Below, in pieces: positions 9,935 through 19,861 of a stretch of DNA of 64,000 bases. Source of the stretch: Polymorphobacter multimanifer (GTDB taxonomy: Bacteria > Pseudomonadota > Alphaproteobacteria > Sphingomonadales > Sphingomonadaceae). The notes below the pieces were generated by a model. It was not told the origin of the DNA. It made no database searches and saw only the letters and a program-made list of their open reading frames with translations. Made by a program: the position numbers and the translations under genes. Position 1 is the stretch's first letter; every line of letters begins with the position of its first letter. Location: NCBI RefSeq assembly GCF_014205635.1, contig NZ_JACIIV010000008.1:1-64000 (forward strand), given 5' to 3'.

Positions 9935-10219
9935 CTAATCCTCGCCGAACTTGTCGCGCACCAGCCCGGCGAGCCGATCGACGGCTTCGGCGGCCTGGGG
10001 GCCGGAGGCGCTGATCTCGATGGTATCCCCGATGGCGGCGGCGAGCATCATCAGCCCCATGATCGAAGTGCCGGGCACGCTGCTGCCGCCATGGCTCACG
10101 CTTACCTGCGCGTCGAAGGTGCTTGCCAGCGTGACGAACTTTGCGCTGGCCCTGGCGTGCAGGCCGCGCTTGTTGACGATTTCGACTTCGACCGGACCGG
10201 CCGCGGCTGCATCCGCCAT
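9935..10219 (-). CDS. ptsH: Phosphocarrier protein HPr
   Basis: This 94-aa HPr carries the phospho-accepting His21 in NKRGLHARASAKF and a regulatory-site serine Ser52 in TSIMGLMML, which is the site used by HPr kinases. With EIIA and HprK encoded upstream in the same operon, it forms the regulatory PTS phosphorelay of alphaproteobacteria. No EI or sugar-specific IIB/IIC gene lies in the window. It starts 8 bp after the EIIA gene and is the last gene of the chvI operon. Confidence 0.93.
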   Translation of the reverse strand: MADAAAAGPVEVEIVNKRGLHARASAKFVTLASTFDAQVSVSHGGSSVPGTSIMGLMMLAAAIGDTIEISASGPQAAEAVDRLAGLVRDKFGED

Positions 10220-10227
10220 GGCGCCGG

Positions 10228-10629
10228 TCAGGCCGCCTCGCCGAGCATCTTGGAGGCCACCGCGATATATTTGCGGCCCGCCTCCTGCGCGGCTTCCACC
10301 GCCTGCGCCACCGACAGGGTCTTGCGCACGCTGGCGAGCTTGATGAGCATCGGCAGGTTGACGCCGGCGATCACCTCGATGCCCGGCCGCAGCAGCGAGA
10401 TGGCGAGGTTGGACGGGGTGCCGCCGAACATGTCGGTGAGCATGATGACACCCTGGCCGGTGTCGACGGTCTCGAGCGCCTTGGCGATGTCTGCGCGCCG
10501 CGCTTCCATATCGTCTTCGGCAGCGATGCAGATGGCGACCATGCCGGTCTGAGCGCCGACGACATGCTCCGTCGCGGCGATGAACTCATCGGCGAGATGG
10601 CCGTGGGTGACGAGGACAAGGCCGATCAT
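10228..10629 (-). CDS. PTS EIIA component, mannose type
   Basis: This 133-aa EIIA domain has the mannose-family fold. The phospho-accepting His9 lies in MIGLVLVTHGHLADEF, and the second conserved block MLTDMFGGTPSNLA lies at mid-protein. Without a cognate IIB or IIC it probably acts as a regulatory phosphoacceptor downstream of HPr. The start overlaps the HprK-RapZ stop by 4 bp (ATGA). Confidence 0.92.
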   Translation of the reverse strand: MIGLVLVTHGHLADEFIAATEHVVGAQTGMVAICIAAEDDMEARRADIAKALETVDTGQGVIMLTDMFGGTPSNLAISLLRPGIEVIAGVNLPMLIKLASVRKTLSVAQAVEAAQEAGRKYIAVASKMLGEAA

Positions 10630-12077
10630 TGGCCAGCGCGTTGGACCGGTGCAGGGGGGGCTGTCAAGGATTCGTCAGCACCCGGTGTGGTGAACGGCTC
10701 TGCAGCGAGGTCGGCAGCGTCGGCGCCAGCCTGTTTCATGTCGCGATGATCGAGTGTCGTGGCATGGCCCAGCGCCGCCAGCCGGGCCTGCAGGTCCCGC
10801 GCCACGGTGACCGAGCGGTGGCGACCGCCGGTGCAGCCGATGGCGATGGTGAGATACGCCTTGCCCTCGCGGCCATAGCCCGGGATCAGCGTGGCGAGCA
10901 GATCGGCAATGCGATCGACCGCCGGGGCATAGGCCGGATCGGCTTTCACATGCGTCGCCACGCGGGCATCCTCCCCGGTCAACGGCCGCAGCGCCATGTC
11001 CCAGTGCGGGTTGGCGAGGAAGCGCATGTCGAACACCAGATCGGCGTTGCGGGGAAGGCCATGGGCGAAGCCGAAGCTCTGCAGCGTGATCGTCAGCCCC
11101 GCACGGTCGGCCTGGCCGAGTTGCTCGGCAATGCGGCGGCGAAGGTCCGACACCGACAGGTCCGACGTGTCGATGACGAGATCGGCCCAGCGCTTGAGCG
11201 GCTCGGTAAGGTGCCGTTCGAGGCCGATGGCATCGGCGGCTGGCCGATCGATGGCGAGCGGGTGGCGGCGGCGCGTTTCCGAGAAGCGGCGGACCAGCTC
11301 GTCATCGGCGCATTCGAGGTAGAGAAGCCGGATATCGGTGCCGGTGTGCTTGAGCGCCCGCAGCCGCACCACCAGCGCCTCGGCATCGAAGGCGCGGGTG
11401 CGGGCATCGATGCCGAAAGCCAGCGGCCGCGGGTCGGTGGATGCGGGGGCCGCAATGAGCGCATCGACGAGTGCGAGCGGCAGATTGTCGACGACTTCAT
11501 AGCCGAGATCCTCCAGCGCCTTGAGCGCGGTCGACTTGCCGGCGCCCGAAAGCCCGCTCACCGCCAGCAACGGCAGCCGGCTCGACGGTGGTTGCGACTC
11601 GGGCTGGCGGGTGGTCGGCATGCGCGCAGCTTCGACGGCAAGGCCATGCCCCTGCAAGGCCCGTTCGACCTTGAGCACCGCCGACGCGGCAAATGGCGCC
11701 AGTGCGAGCAGCGGAATCGGGTGGTGCCGGAGGCCGCTGGCTTGCCATGCGCCCGGCTCGGGAAGCCGCTCGGGTGCTGCAGCCAGATCGAGCACCAGCG
11801 CGATATCGACGGGGCCAGCGACGGCCTTTGCGGGCAGGATGCCGACACCGCGCACTTCGAGCAGCCCTGCGAGCGGCGGCGGTGCTCCAGCCGTCAACCG
11901 GCCGGTTGGCGACGTGGCGAGCACCACCCGGTCATCGGCGACCAGCCGCCAGCCGCGATCGAGCAGCCGCAGCGCCAGATCGGATTTGCCGGCACCCGAT
12001 GCCCCGAGCAGCAGCACGCAGCGCCGGCCATCGGGGGTGGCGACGGCGGTGGCGTGAACCGTCGCGGGCGCCATCAT
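10626..12077 (-). CDS. Fusion of HPr kinase/phosphatase domain and RapZ-type RNase adapter
   Basis: One 483-aa reading frame joins two proteins usually encoded separately. Residues 1 to about 150 are an HprK C-terminal (kinase) domain, with P-loop GASGAGKS at 25-32 and the HprK signature LLEVRGVGIL at 72-81. A proline/serine-rich linker at about 153-167 follows. Residues 168 to about 455 are RapZ (YvcJ), with P-loop GLSGAGKS at 175-182, VVDNLP at 195-200, and the C-terminal GCTGGRHRSV at 414-423. HprK phosphorylates HPr on serine; RapZ guides RNase E or senses metabolites in other bacteria. An in-frame ATG at residue 153 could in principle start a separate RapZ, but no clear ribosome-binding site precedes it. 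The gene overlaps chvG and the EIIA gene by 4 bp each. Confidence 0.93.
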   Translation of the reverse strand: MMAPATVHATAVATPDGRRCVLLLGASGAGKSDLALRLLDRGWRLVADDRVVLATSPTGRLTAGAPPPLAGLLEVRGVGILPAKAVAGPVDIALVLDLAAAPERLPEPGAWQASGLRHHPIPLLALAPFAASAVLKVERALQGHGLAVEAARMPTTRQPESQPPSSRLPLLAVSGLSGAGKSTALKALEDLGYEVVDNLPLALVDALIAAPASTDPRPLAFGIDARTRAFDAEALVVRLRALKHTGTDIRLLYLECADDELVRRFSETRRRHPLAIDRPAADAIGLERHLTEPLKRWADLVIDTSDLSVSDLRRRIAEQLGQADRAGLTITLQSFGFAHGLPRNADLVFDMRFLANPHWDMALRPLTGEDARVATHVKADPAYAPAVDRIADLLATLIPGYGREGKAYLTIAIGCTGGRHRSVTVARDLQARLAALGHATTLDHRDMKQAGADAADLAAEPFTTPGADESLTAPPAPVQRAGQ

Positions 12078-13621
12078 GCTGCCGGCAGCGACACGATGAA
12101 CGCTGCACCCTTGCCGCCGGGTGGATCGGTGACTTCGATGCGTCCCCCGTGCGCCACGACGATGCTGGCGACGATCGACAGTCCCAGTCCGGAATGGCGG
12201 CCATAATCCTCGGCTTCGGGTCGCTGCGAGTAGAAGCGGGTGAAGACGTCACTGCGGTTTTCGGGCGGCACGCCGGGGCCCTGGTCGGTGACGCTCAGCC
12301 GCACCAGCGCGCCATCGGCCTCTGCGGCCAGCTCCACCTTGCCGCCATCGGGGGAGAAGGAGAGCGCATTGTCGATGAGGTTGCGCAAGACCTGCGCCAG
12401 CCGCGCCGGCTCTCCCTCCACCATCGCCGGGCCGCTGGCGGGGGCCATGGCGATCGACACGCCGCGCGGCAGCGGTGCCACGCTATAGGCTTCGACGAGC
12501 CCGGCGGCGAGGGCGGCGGCATCGATGCTCTCGAACCGCGAGCGGGAGAGTTCGGCGTCGAGCCGGCTGGCGTCGGAAATGTCGGTGATCAGCCGGTCGA
12601 TCCGTGCGACATCGTCGAGGATCACGTCCATCAGCCGCGCCCGGAGGTCGGGTGCCTCGATCTGGCCGAGCGTGTCCACCGCCGAGCGCAGCGAGGCCAG
12701 CGGGTTCTTCAACTCATGCGCCACATCGGCGGCAAAGGCCTCGGTGGCGTCGATCTGGCCGCGCAACGCCGTCGACATGTCGGAAAGTGCGCGGGCCAGC
12801 GCGCCGATCTCGTCGCGGCGCTCGGGGAGCCGCGGCACCACGACCTCGCGGGATCGGCCGAGCCGCACGCGGTGGGCGGCGATCGCGAGCATTCGCAGTG
12901 GCCGGACGATGGTGCGCGCCAGATAGGCCGACAGGGTGACGGTGACGATGGTGACGATGATGAGCAGCCAGAAACTCGCCAGCCGCTCGGCGCGGACGAT
13001 TTGCGACAGGTCTTCGGCGCTGTCGGTGAGGTGGATGCTGGCCGCCTTCCCGGGCAGCCTGGCCGCAGCCGCCAGCACCAGGCTGCCATCGGCGGCGCGG
13101 CGCAACCGCGTGGCGGGCTCGGCCGGCGAGGCGGCCGCGATCTCCGGCCAACGGTCGCCGCGGTCCGGCAGCGCCTCGGCATAGCCCGTCGGAGGGTGAA
13201 TGCGCGCCAGCCGCTCGAGCGCACGGTCGATGAACAGCGCAGAGCGGCGACGCCAGCTGCGGTCATCGGGATTGTCGATGACGAAGCGGCTGGTGCCCGG
13301 CCGGCGCCAATTGTCTGCCAGCAAGGCGCCATCGGCCGCGTAGAGGCGGAGCCTCGTGCCACGGGCAAAGCCCTGCGATTCGAGAACCTTGACACGCTCG
13401 GCCGCCGGCAGGCTGGCAGCGAGGCTGGCGATGGTGGCGGCCTCCTGCGCCAGCTCGGCGGTGCGCTCGTCGAGCAGCCGGGCGCGGACGGTGTCGATGT
13501 AGAGGAGCATGATCGCGAAGGCGAGCACGGCGATGATGTTGACCGCGAAGATGCGTGCCCGGAGCGACCCGAACCCAAGCCCGCGCCGCCACTCCTGCAC
13601 TTCGAGCGGCGGACGCTCCAT
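12074..13621 (-). CDS. chvG: Sensor histidine kinase ChvG
   Basis: This 515-aa membrane kinase has a TM helix near the start (IFAVNIIAVLAFAIMLLYI), a periplasmic sensor region of about 230 residues, a second TM helix (ASFWLLIIVTIVTVTLSAYL), a HAMP linker, the phospho-accepting His in AADVAHELKNPLASLRSA, and an HATPase domain with NLIDNALSFSP and GLGLSIVASIV. ChvG/ExoS kinases respond to acid or envelope stress in alphaproteobacteria. The identity is supported by the adjoining ChvI, HprK, EIIA, HPr and pckA genes. The ATG at 13621 lies 1 bp after the chvI stop codon. A longer frame upstream reads antisense-like sequence inside chvI and was rejected. Confidence 0.92.
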   Translation of the reverse strand: MERPPLEVQEWRRGLGFGSLRARIFAVNIIAVLAFAIMLLYIDTVRARLLDERTAELAQEAATIASLAASLPAAERVKVLESQGFARGTRLRLYAADGALLADNWRRPGTSRFVIDNPDDRSWRRRSALFIDRALERLARIHPPTGYAEALPDRGDRWPEIAAASPAEPATRLRRAADGSLVLAAAARLPGKAASIHLTDSAEDLSQIVRAERLASFWLLIIVTIVTVTLSAYLARTIVRPLRMLAIAAHRVRLGRSREVVVPRLPERRDEIGALARALSDMSTALRGQIDATEAFAADVAHELKNPLASLRSAVDTLGQIEAPDLRARLMDVILDDVARIDRLITDISDASRLDAELSRSRFESIDAAALAAGLVEAYSVAPLPRGVSIAMAPASGPAMVEGEPARLAQVLRNLIDNALSFSPDGGKVELAAEADGALVRLSVTDQGPGVPPENRSDVFTRFYSQRPEAEDYGRHSGLGLSIVASIVVAHGGRIEVTDPPGGKGAAFIVSLPAA

Positions 13622-13622
13622 A

Positions 13623-14378
13623 TCAGTCCTCGTTGAAGCGGTAGCCGACACCGTAGAGCGTCTCGATGCCCTTGAACTGGTGGTCGACGGCGCGGAACTT
13701 CTTGCGGAGCCGCTTGATGTGGCTGTCGATGGTGCGATCATCGACATAGACATCATGGCTGTAGGCGGCATCCATCAGCTGCTCGCGCGATTTGACGAAG
13801 CCGGGGCGCGCAGCGAGGGTTTCCAGGATCATGAACTCGGTGACGGTGAGCGCCACATCGCCCGAGCGGCCTTCGCCGGCAGTCCAGGTCACGCGGTGGC
13901 GGGCCGGGTCCATCGTCAGCCGGCCGCGAATGATCGGCTCGGCCTCGGGCTCGGCTGGCGTCGCTTCCGCCGGCGCCCGGCGGTTGGCGGCGCGGCGCAG
14001 CACGGCGCGGATCCGCTCGATGAGCAGGCGCTGGCTGAACGGCTTGCCGATATAATCGTCGGCTCCCATCGCCAGCCCGAGCGCTTCGTCGATCTCGGTG
14101 TCCTTGCTGGTCAGGAATATCACTGGCAGCTCGGACTTTTCGCGAAGCCGGCGCAGCACCTCCATCCCGTCCATCCGCGGCATCTTGATGTCGAGGACTG
14201 CGAGATCGGGCGGGTTTTCGGTAAGCGCCTTCAATGCGGTGTCGCCGTCCGAATAAAGGCGAACGGTGAAACCTTCGGCCTGCAGGGCGATTGAGACCGA
14301 GGTGAGGATGTTGCGATCATCATCGACCAGCGCGATGACGGGGGGGGCTGTGACTTCCGAAGGGGCGGTATCCGACAT
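13623..14378 (-). CDS. chvI: Response regulator ChvI
   Basis: This 251-aa OmpR-type regulator has a receiver domain (residues about 14-130) with phospho-accepting Asp63 in [15 protein letters not shown] and the conserved Lys in [13 protein letters not shown]. The C-terminal winged helix contains [31 protein letters not shown] and [10 protein letters not shown]. It is the partner of ChvG and the first gene of the operon chvI-chvG-hprK/rapZ-EIIA-HPr. A 6-bp inverted repeat, TTGCGC/GCGCAA, lies just upstream of the start (14389-14407). The pckA gene is transcribed away from it. Confidence 0.93.
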   Translation of the reverse strand: MSDTAPSEVTAPPVIALVDDDRNILTSVSIALQAEGFTVRLYSDGDTALKALTENPPDLAVLDIKMPRMDGMEVLRRLREKSELPVIFLTSKDTEIDEALGLAMGADDYIGKPFSQRLLIERIRAVLRRAANRRAPAEATPAEPEAEPIIRGRLTMDPARHRVTWTAGEGRSGDVALTVTEFMILETLAARPGFVKSREQLMDAAYSHDVYVDDRTIDSHIKRLRKKFRAVDHQFKGIETLYGVGYRFNED

Positions 14379-14450
14379 TGGGCGGTTGTTGCGCGAGTGG
14401 TGCGCAATGGCAAGCATGTCGCGGCAGCGCCACTTCGCATCGCATGCGTT

Positions 14451-14519
14451 TTGACGTGGGAAGATGGGCCGGTTATGCGACGGACAAAATGATGTGCAGC
14501 GGGAGTCGGCTTCCGCTGC
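14451..14519 (+). promoter_or_regulatory. Candidate pckA promoter and leader hairpin
   Basis: TTGACG (14451-14456) and TTATGC (14473-14478) with a 16-bp spacer form a possible promoter. Downstream, GCAGCGG (14496-14502) pairs perfectly with CCGCTGC (14513-14519), and two more inner pairs close on a TCGG loop. The hairpin ends 6 nt before the purine-rich ribosome-binding site (14526-14534), so it could influence pckA translation. Confidence 0.4.
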
Positions 14520-14541
14520 CTGGCTTGGGAAGGATTGGCAC

Positions 14542-16158
<1,617 letters not shown>

Positions 16159-16166
16159 GCGCGGCG

Positions 16167-16189
16167 GGGGAATAGCGGCGCTATTCCCC
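16167..16189 (+). terminator. GC-rich hairpin after pckA
   Basis: A perfect 10-bp stem, GGGGAATAGC/GCTATTCCCC, with a 3-nt loop (GGC) lies 8 bp after the pckA stop. No T-run follows. A second GC hairpin (CGGCGGG/CCCGCCG) lies about 30 bp further on. It is probably a 3'-end stabiliser or a terminator of the T-less type. Confidence 0.5.
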
Positions 16190-16312
16190 GACTCGCGCCA
16201 AGCCGGCCGACGGGGCGGCGGGCCCTCCGCCCGCCGAACCCGTTCGAGGCAAGCGACGTGCAGGACAGCCCCTTGCTTGCGTGCGCTGCCCCAGCCTGGC
16301 ACCAGGTCGGCC

Positions 16313-18292
16313 ATGGGGCGGGCCTATTTCGATGCATCTGCGGAAGCGTTCGCTGCGGCGGACCCGATGGCCATCTTCGGCGCGCTCGCCGCTGCGCTCA
16401 ATTTTCCGGTCGAGGCCGAGCAGAAAAGCGCCTGGCACTTCGAAATCGCCCATCTGCAGGCGATCGCGCGGGCGATGCCGGGGGCGCAAATCTATCTCGA
16501 ATTCGCGATCCCGCGAATGGGCCGGCGCGCCGATGCGGTGATCGTGGCGGGCGGGCTGATCTTCGTGCTCGAATACAAGGTCGGCGAGCGCGACTTCCCG
16601 CGCCATGCCGTGGAGCAGGTGCATGGCTATGCGCTGGATCTCAAGAATTTCCATTTGACCAGCCATGACAAGGCGATCGTGCCGATCCTGATCGCGACCG
16701 AAGCGCCGGCGCAGCAGCTCGACTTCGGCTTTTGGGCGCCGGACCGGGTGCATAGCCCGGTCAACCTCGCCGCCGACGATGTGCTGCCGACGATGCTCCG
16801 GATGCTCGCGGCGGGCAATGCGGCTGCGATCGATGCGGAGCCCTGGGCCGCGGGCAGCTACCGGCCGACGCCGAGCATCATCGAGGCCGCCGAGGCGCTG
16901 TACCGCGGCCATGATGTGGCGGAGATCTCGCGCTCGGAGGCGGGGGCGGAGAATTTGACGCTGACCGCGGCGGCGATCGAGGCGGTCGTGGCCGACATGA
17001 AAGCGCGCGGCGGCAAGGCGATCTGCTTCGTGACCGGGGTGCCGGGAGCGGGCAAGACGCTGGCGGGGCTCGATATCGCTTGTGGCCGGCTGGCGCGCGA
17101 GATCGGCGAGGATGCGACCTTCCTCTCGGGCAACGGGCCGCTTGTGGACGTATTGCGCGAGGCGTTGAAGCGCGATGTGCGGGCGCGCAAGGGGCGGCAG
17201 CGGCCGGGTGATGCGCGGCACCTGGCGGAACGATCGCCCGACAAGTTCGTGCAGAATGTCCATCATTTCCGCGACGAATATTTGTCGCCCGACGAAGTGC
17301 CCTCCGAGCATGTCGTGGTGTTCGACGAGGCGCAGCGCGCCTGGAACGCGGCGATGACCGCCGACTTCATGCGCAAGAAGCGCGGGCAGGTCGGGTTCAG
17401 CCAATCCGAGCCGGCGTTCCTGCTGTCGGTGATGGACCGGCGGCCGGACTGGTGCGTGGTGGTGTGCCTGATCGGCGAGGGGCAGGAAATCAACCGCGGC
17501 GAAGCCGGCATTGCCGAATGGGTGCGCGCGCTGCAGGCCGAGCTGCCGCACTGGCAGGTGCACCTGCCGCCGCACCTGCTGGCCGAAGGTTCGGGACTCG
17601 ATGCAGGGCTGCGCTGGCATCTGCAGCACCGGGTGGCGGCGCCCGACCCGGCGCTGCACCTGGCGGTGAGCGTGCGGTCGTTTCGCGCCGAGATCGTGTC
17701 GGACTATGTGGCGGCACTGCTGGGGCCGAACGCGGAGCAAGCAGCTGCGATCCGGCCGCCTGTGGCAAGCTTCCCCATACTGCGCACTCGCGACCTGTCG
17801 GCAGCACGCGCCTGGTTGCGGCGGAAGCGGCGGGCGGGGGAGCGCGCGGGGATGCTCGCCTCTTCGAATGCGCTCCGCCTCAAGCCCGAGGGGCTGTACG
17901 TCAAGGCCGACATCGATGTGTGCAACTGGTTTCTGAATGCCACCGAGGATGTGCGCTCCTCGAACAGCCTCGAGGATGTGGCGACCGAGTTTGCCGTGCA
18001 GGGGCTGGAGCTCGACTGGACGTGTGTGGCCTGGGATCTCAACCTGCGACGCGGGCCGCAATGGGAGGCGCGCGAGTTCAGGGGCACGCGCTGGAACGCC
18101 ATTCGCGGCGAGACCGATGTGCTGGGCCGCGCCGACTATGTCCGCAACGCCTATCGGGTGCTGCTGACGCGGGCGCGGCAGGGGATGGTGATCTTCGTGC
18201 CGCGCGGTGATGCGCATGACGCGACACGCCCCCCGACGGAGTATGACGCCATCGACGCCTGGCTGGCGGACTGCGGAATTCCGGCCCTCTGA
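16313..18292 (+). CDS. DUF2075-type SF1 helicase/ATPase with N-terminal PD-(D/E)xK-like domain
   Basis: This 659-aa protein is of unknown biological role. Residues 1 to about 110 show the layout of a PD-(D/E)xK nuclease: Glu44 in WHFEIAHLQA, Asp74 in RRADAVIV, then EYK at 87-89 in LIFVLEYKVG, and Gln102 in EQVHGYA. Residues about 220-650 are a helicase-like ATPase with Walker A GVPGAGKT (242-249), Walker B VVVFDEAQRAW (Asp338-Glu339), and a C-terminal GLELDWTCVAWD / YRVLLTRARQGMVIFVP block typical of DUF2075. DNA repair or defence against foreign DNA are both possible; neighbours are housekeeping genes and give no hint. I chose MGRAYFDASAEAF as start because the family usually begins with a similar RAYY segment. 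A 12-codon-longer start at 16277 is possible. Confidence 0.8.
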   Translation: MGRAYFDASAEAFAAADPMAIFGALAAALNFPVEAEQKSAWHFEIAHLQAIARAMPGAQIYLEFAIPRMGRRADAVIVAGGLIFVLEYKVGERDFPRHAVEQVHGYALDLKNFHLTSHDKAIVPILIATEAPAQQLDFGFWAPDRVHSPVNLAADDVLPTMLRMLAAGNAAAIDAEPWAAGSYRPTPSIIEAAEALYRGHDVAEISRSEAGAENLTLTAAAIEAVVADMKARGGKAICFVTGVPGAGKTLAGLDIACGRLAREIGEDATFLSGNGPLVDVLREALKRDVRARKGRQRPGDARHLAERSPDKFVQNVHHFRDEYLSPDEVPSEHVVVFDEAQRAWNAAMTADFMRKKRGQVGFSQSEPAFLLSVMDRRPDWCVVVCLIGEGQEINRGEAGIAEWVRALQAELPHWQVHLPPHLLAEGSGLDAGLRWHLQHRVAAPDPALHLAVSVRSFRAEIVSDYVAALLGPNAEQAAAIRPPVASFPILRTRDLSAARAWLRRKRRAGERAGMLASSNALRLKPEGLYVKADIDVCNWFLNATEDVRSSNSLEDVATEFAVQGLELDWTCVAWDLNLRRGPQWEAREFRGTRWNAIRGETDVLGRADYVRNAYRVLLTRARQGMVIFVPRGDAHDATRPPTEYDAIDAWLADCGIPAL

Positions 18293-18343
18293 GGCGACCA
18301 TCTGTCCGTTGCGCCGGATGAGCGCAAGCGCGACACCGCTCGC

Positions 18344-19861
18344 ATGACGACCGTGATTCCCGTGCTGGGTGACCAGCTTTCGCTCGATCTGGCGAGCTTG
18401 CACGCCGTGCCACAGGCCGAGGCCGTGGTGCTGATGATGGAAGTGGCGGACGAAGCGACGTCGGTGCGGCACCACCAGCAGAAGATCGCCTTTCTGTTCA
18501 GTGCCATGCGCCACCATGCCGAGGCGCTGCGGGCGGCCGGGTGGCGGGTGGATTATGTGACGCTCGATGATCCGGACAACAGCCAGTCGTTTGCCGGCGA
18601 GATTGCACGCGCGGTGGTGCGGCATGCGGCGGCGCGGGTGGTGACGGTGGAAGCGGGCGAGTGGCGGGTGATCGATGCCCAGCCGGACTGGGGGGGCGGC
18701 GTGCCGTGCGAGGTGCTGGCCGATGACCGGTTTCTCGTCGGGCGGGCGCGGTTCGCGCGCTGGGCGGAGGGGCGCAAGCGGCTGCTGATGGAGGATTTCT
18801 ACCGGTTGATGCGGGTGCGCACCGGGCTGCTGATGGAGGGGGATGCCCCCGCCGGCGGGCAGTGGAATTTCGACGCCGAGAATCGCAAGCCGCCGGCGAA
18901 GGGGATGACTTACCCCCCGATGCCGCACTTTACGCCGGATGCGACGACCGAGGCAGTGCTCGACCTGGTCGCGGCGCATTTCGGCGAGCATTTCGGTGAT
19001 CTGCGGCCGTTTGCGCGGGCGGTGACGCGCGAACAGGCGCTGGAATGTCTTGCGGATTTCGTTTCCGTGCGGCTGCCGCGCTTCGGGGATTTCCAGGATG
19101 CGATGGTGGCGGGCGAGGACGGGATGTTCCATTCGCAGCTTTCCGCCCTCATCAACTGCGGGCTGCTGGGGCCGATGGAAGTGTGCAGGGCGGCGGAGGA
19201 TGCCTGGAAGGAAGGGGCCGCTCCGCTCAATGCCGTGGAAGGGTTTATCCGGCAGATCATCGGCTGGCGCGAATATGTGCGCGGCATCCACTGGATCGCC
19301 GGGCGGGATTACAATGCGCGCAACCATCTGGGGGCGACGCGGCCGCTGCCGGAATTCTACTGGACGGGCGAGACCGACATGCGGTGCATGGCCGAGGCGG
19401 TGCGCGCCACCAAGCAGCATGCGCATGCCCACCATATCCAGCGGCTGATGGTGCTCGCCAATTTCGCGCTGCTGGCGGGCATCGACCCGGGCCAGGTGAG
19501 CGAGTGGTTTCTGATCGTCTATGATGATGCCTATGAATGGGTGGAGACACCCAATGTGATCGGCATGGGGCTGTTTGCCGATGGCGGGATGATGGCGTCC
19601 AAACCCTATGCGGCGGGCGGCGCCTATATCAACCGGATGAGCGACTATTGCCGGGGGTGCAAGTTCGACGTGAAGAAGCGGACGGGCGAAGGGGCGTGCC
19701 CGTTCAACAGCCTTTACTGGGATTTTCTGGCGCGCAACCGGGCGCTGCTGGGCAGGAACCATCGGCTGCTGCGCATGTATGACGGGTGGGACCGGTTCGA
19801 CGAGGCCGAGCAGGGGCGGATCAAGGCGCAGGCGGCCGTGTTTCTGGGGGCGTTGGCATAG
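18344..19861 (+). CDS. Iron-sulfur bacterial photolyase/cryptochrome (PhrB/FeS-BCP type)
   Basis: This 505-aa flavoprotein of the FeS-BCP family probably repairs (6-4) photoproducts using light. The N-terminal antenna-type domain (about 1-130) has the family start VIPVLGDQLSLDL. The C-terminal FAD domain contains GWREYVRGIHW, KQHAHAHHIQRLMVLANFAL and YEWVETPNVIGMGLFADGG. Cluster ligands are visible as CRGCKFDVKKRTGEGAC, whose CxxC-x12-C spacing matches known members, with a further cysteine upstream. It follows the helicase gene by 51 bp. Its 3' end overlaps the convergent EamA gene by 41 bp. Confidence 0.93.
   Translation: MTTVIPVLGDQLSLDLASLHAVPQAEAVVLMMEVADEATSVRHHQQKIAFLFSAMRHHAEALRAAGWRVDYVTLDDPDNSQSFAGEIARAVVRHAAARVVTVEAGEWRVIDAQPDWGGGVPCEVLADDRFLVGRARFARWAEGRKRLLMEDFYRLMRVRTGLLMEGDAPAGGQWNFDAENRKPPAKGMTYPPMPHFTPDATTEAVLDLVAAHFGEHFGDLRPFARAVTREQALECLADFVSVRLPRFGDFQDAMVAGEDGMFHSQLSALINCGLLGPMEVCRAAEDAWKEGAAPLNAVEGFIRQIIGWREYVRGIHWIAGRDYNARNHLGATRPLPEFYWTGETDMRCMAEAVRATKQHAHAHHIQRLMVLANFALLAGIDPGQVSEWFLIVYDDAYEWVETPNVIGMGLFADGGMMASKPYAAGGAYINRMSDYCRGCKFDVKKRTGEGACPFNSLYWDFLARNRALLGRNHRLLRMYDGWDRFDEAEQGRIKAQAAVFLGALA

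Noticed and set aside
16181-19762. Very long open frame on the minus strand (about 1190 codons)
   Set aside because: It is antisense to the helicase and photolyase genes, rich in Arg/Pro/His as expected from high-GC shadow frames, and resembles no family.
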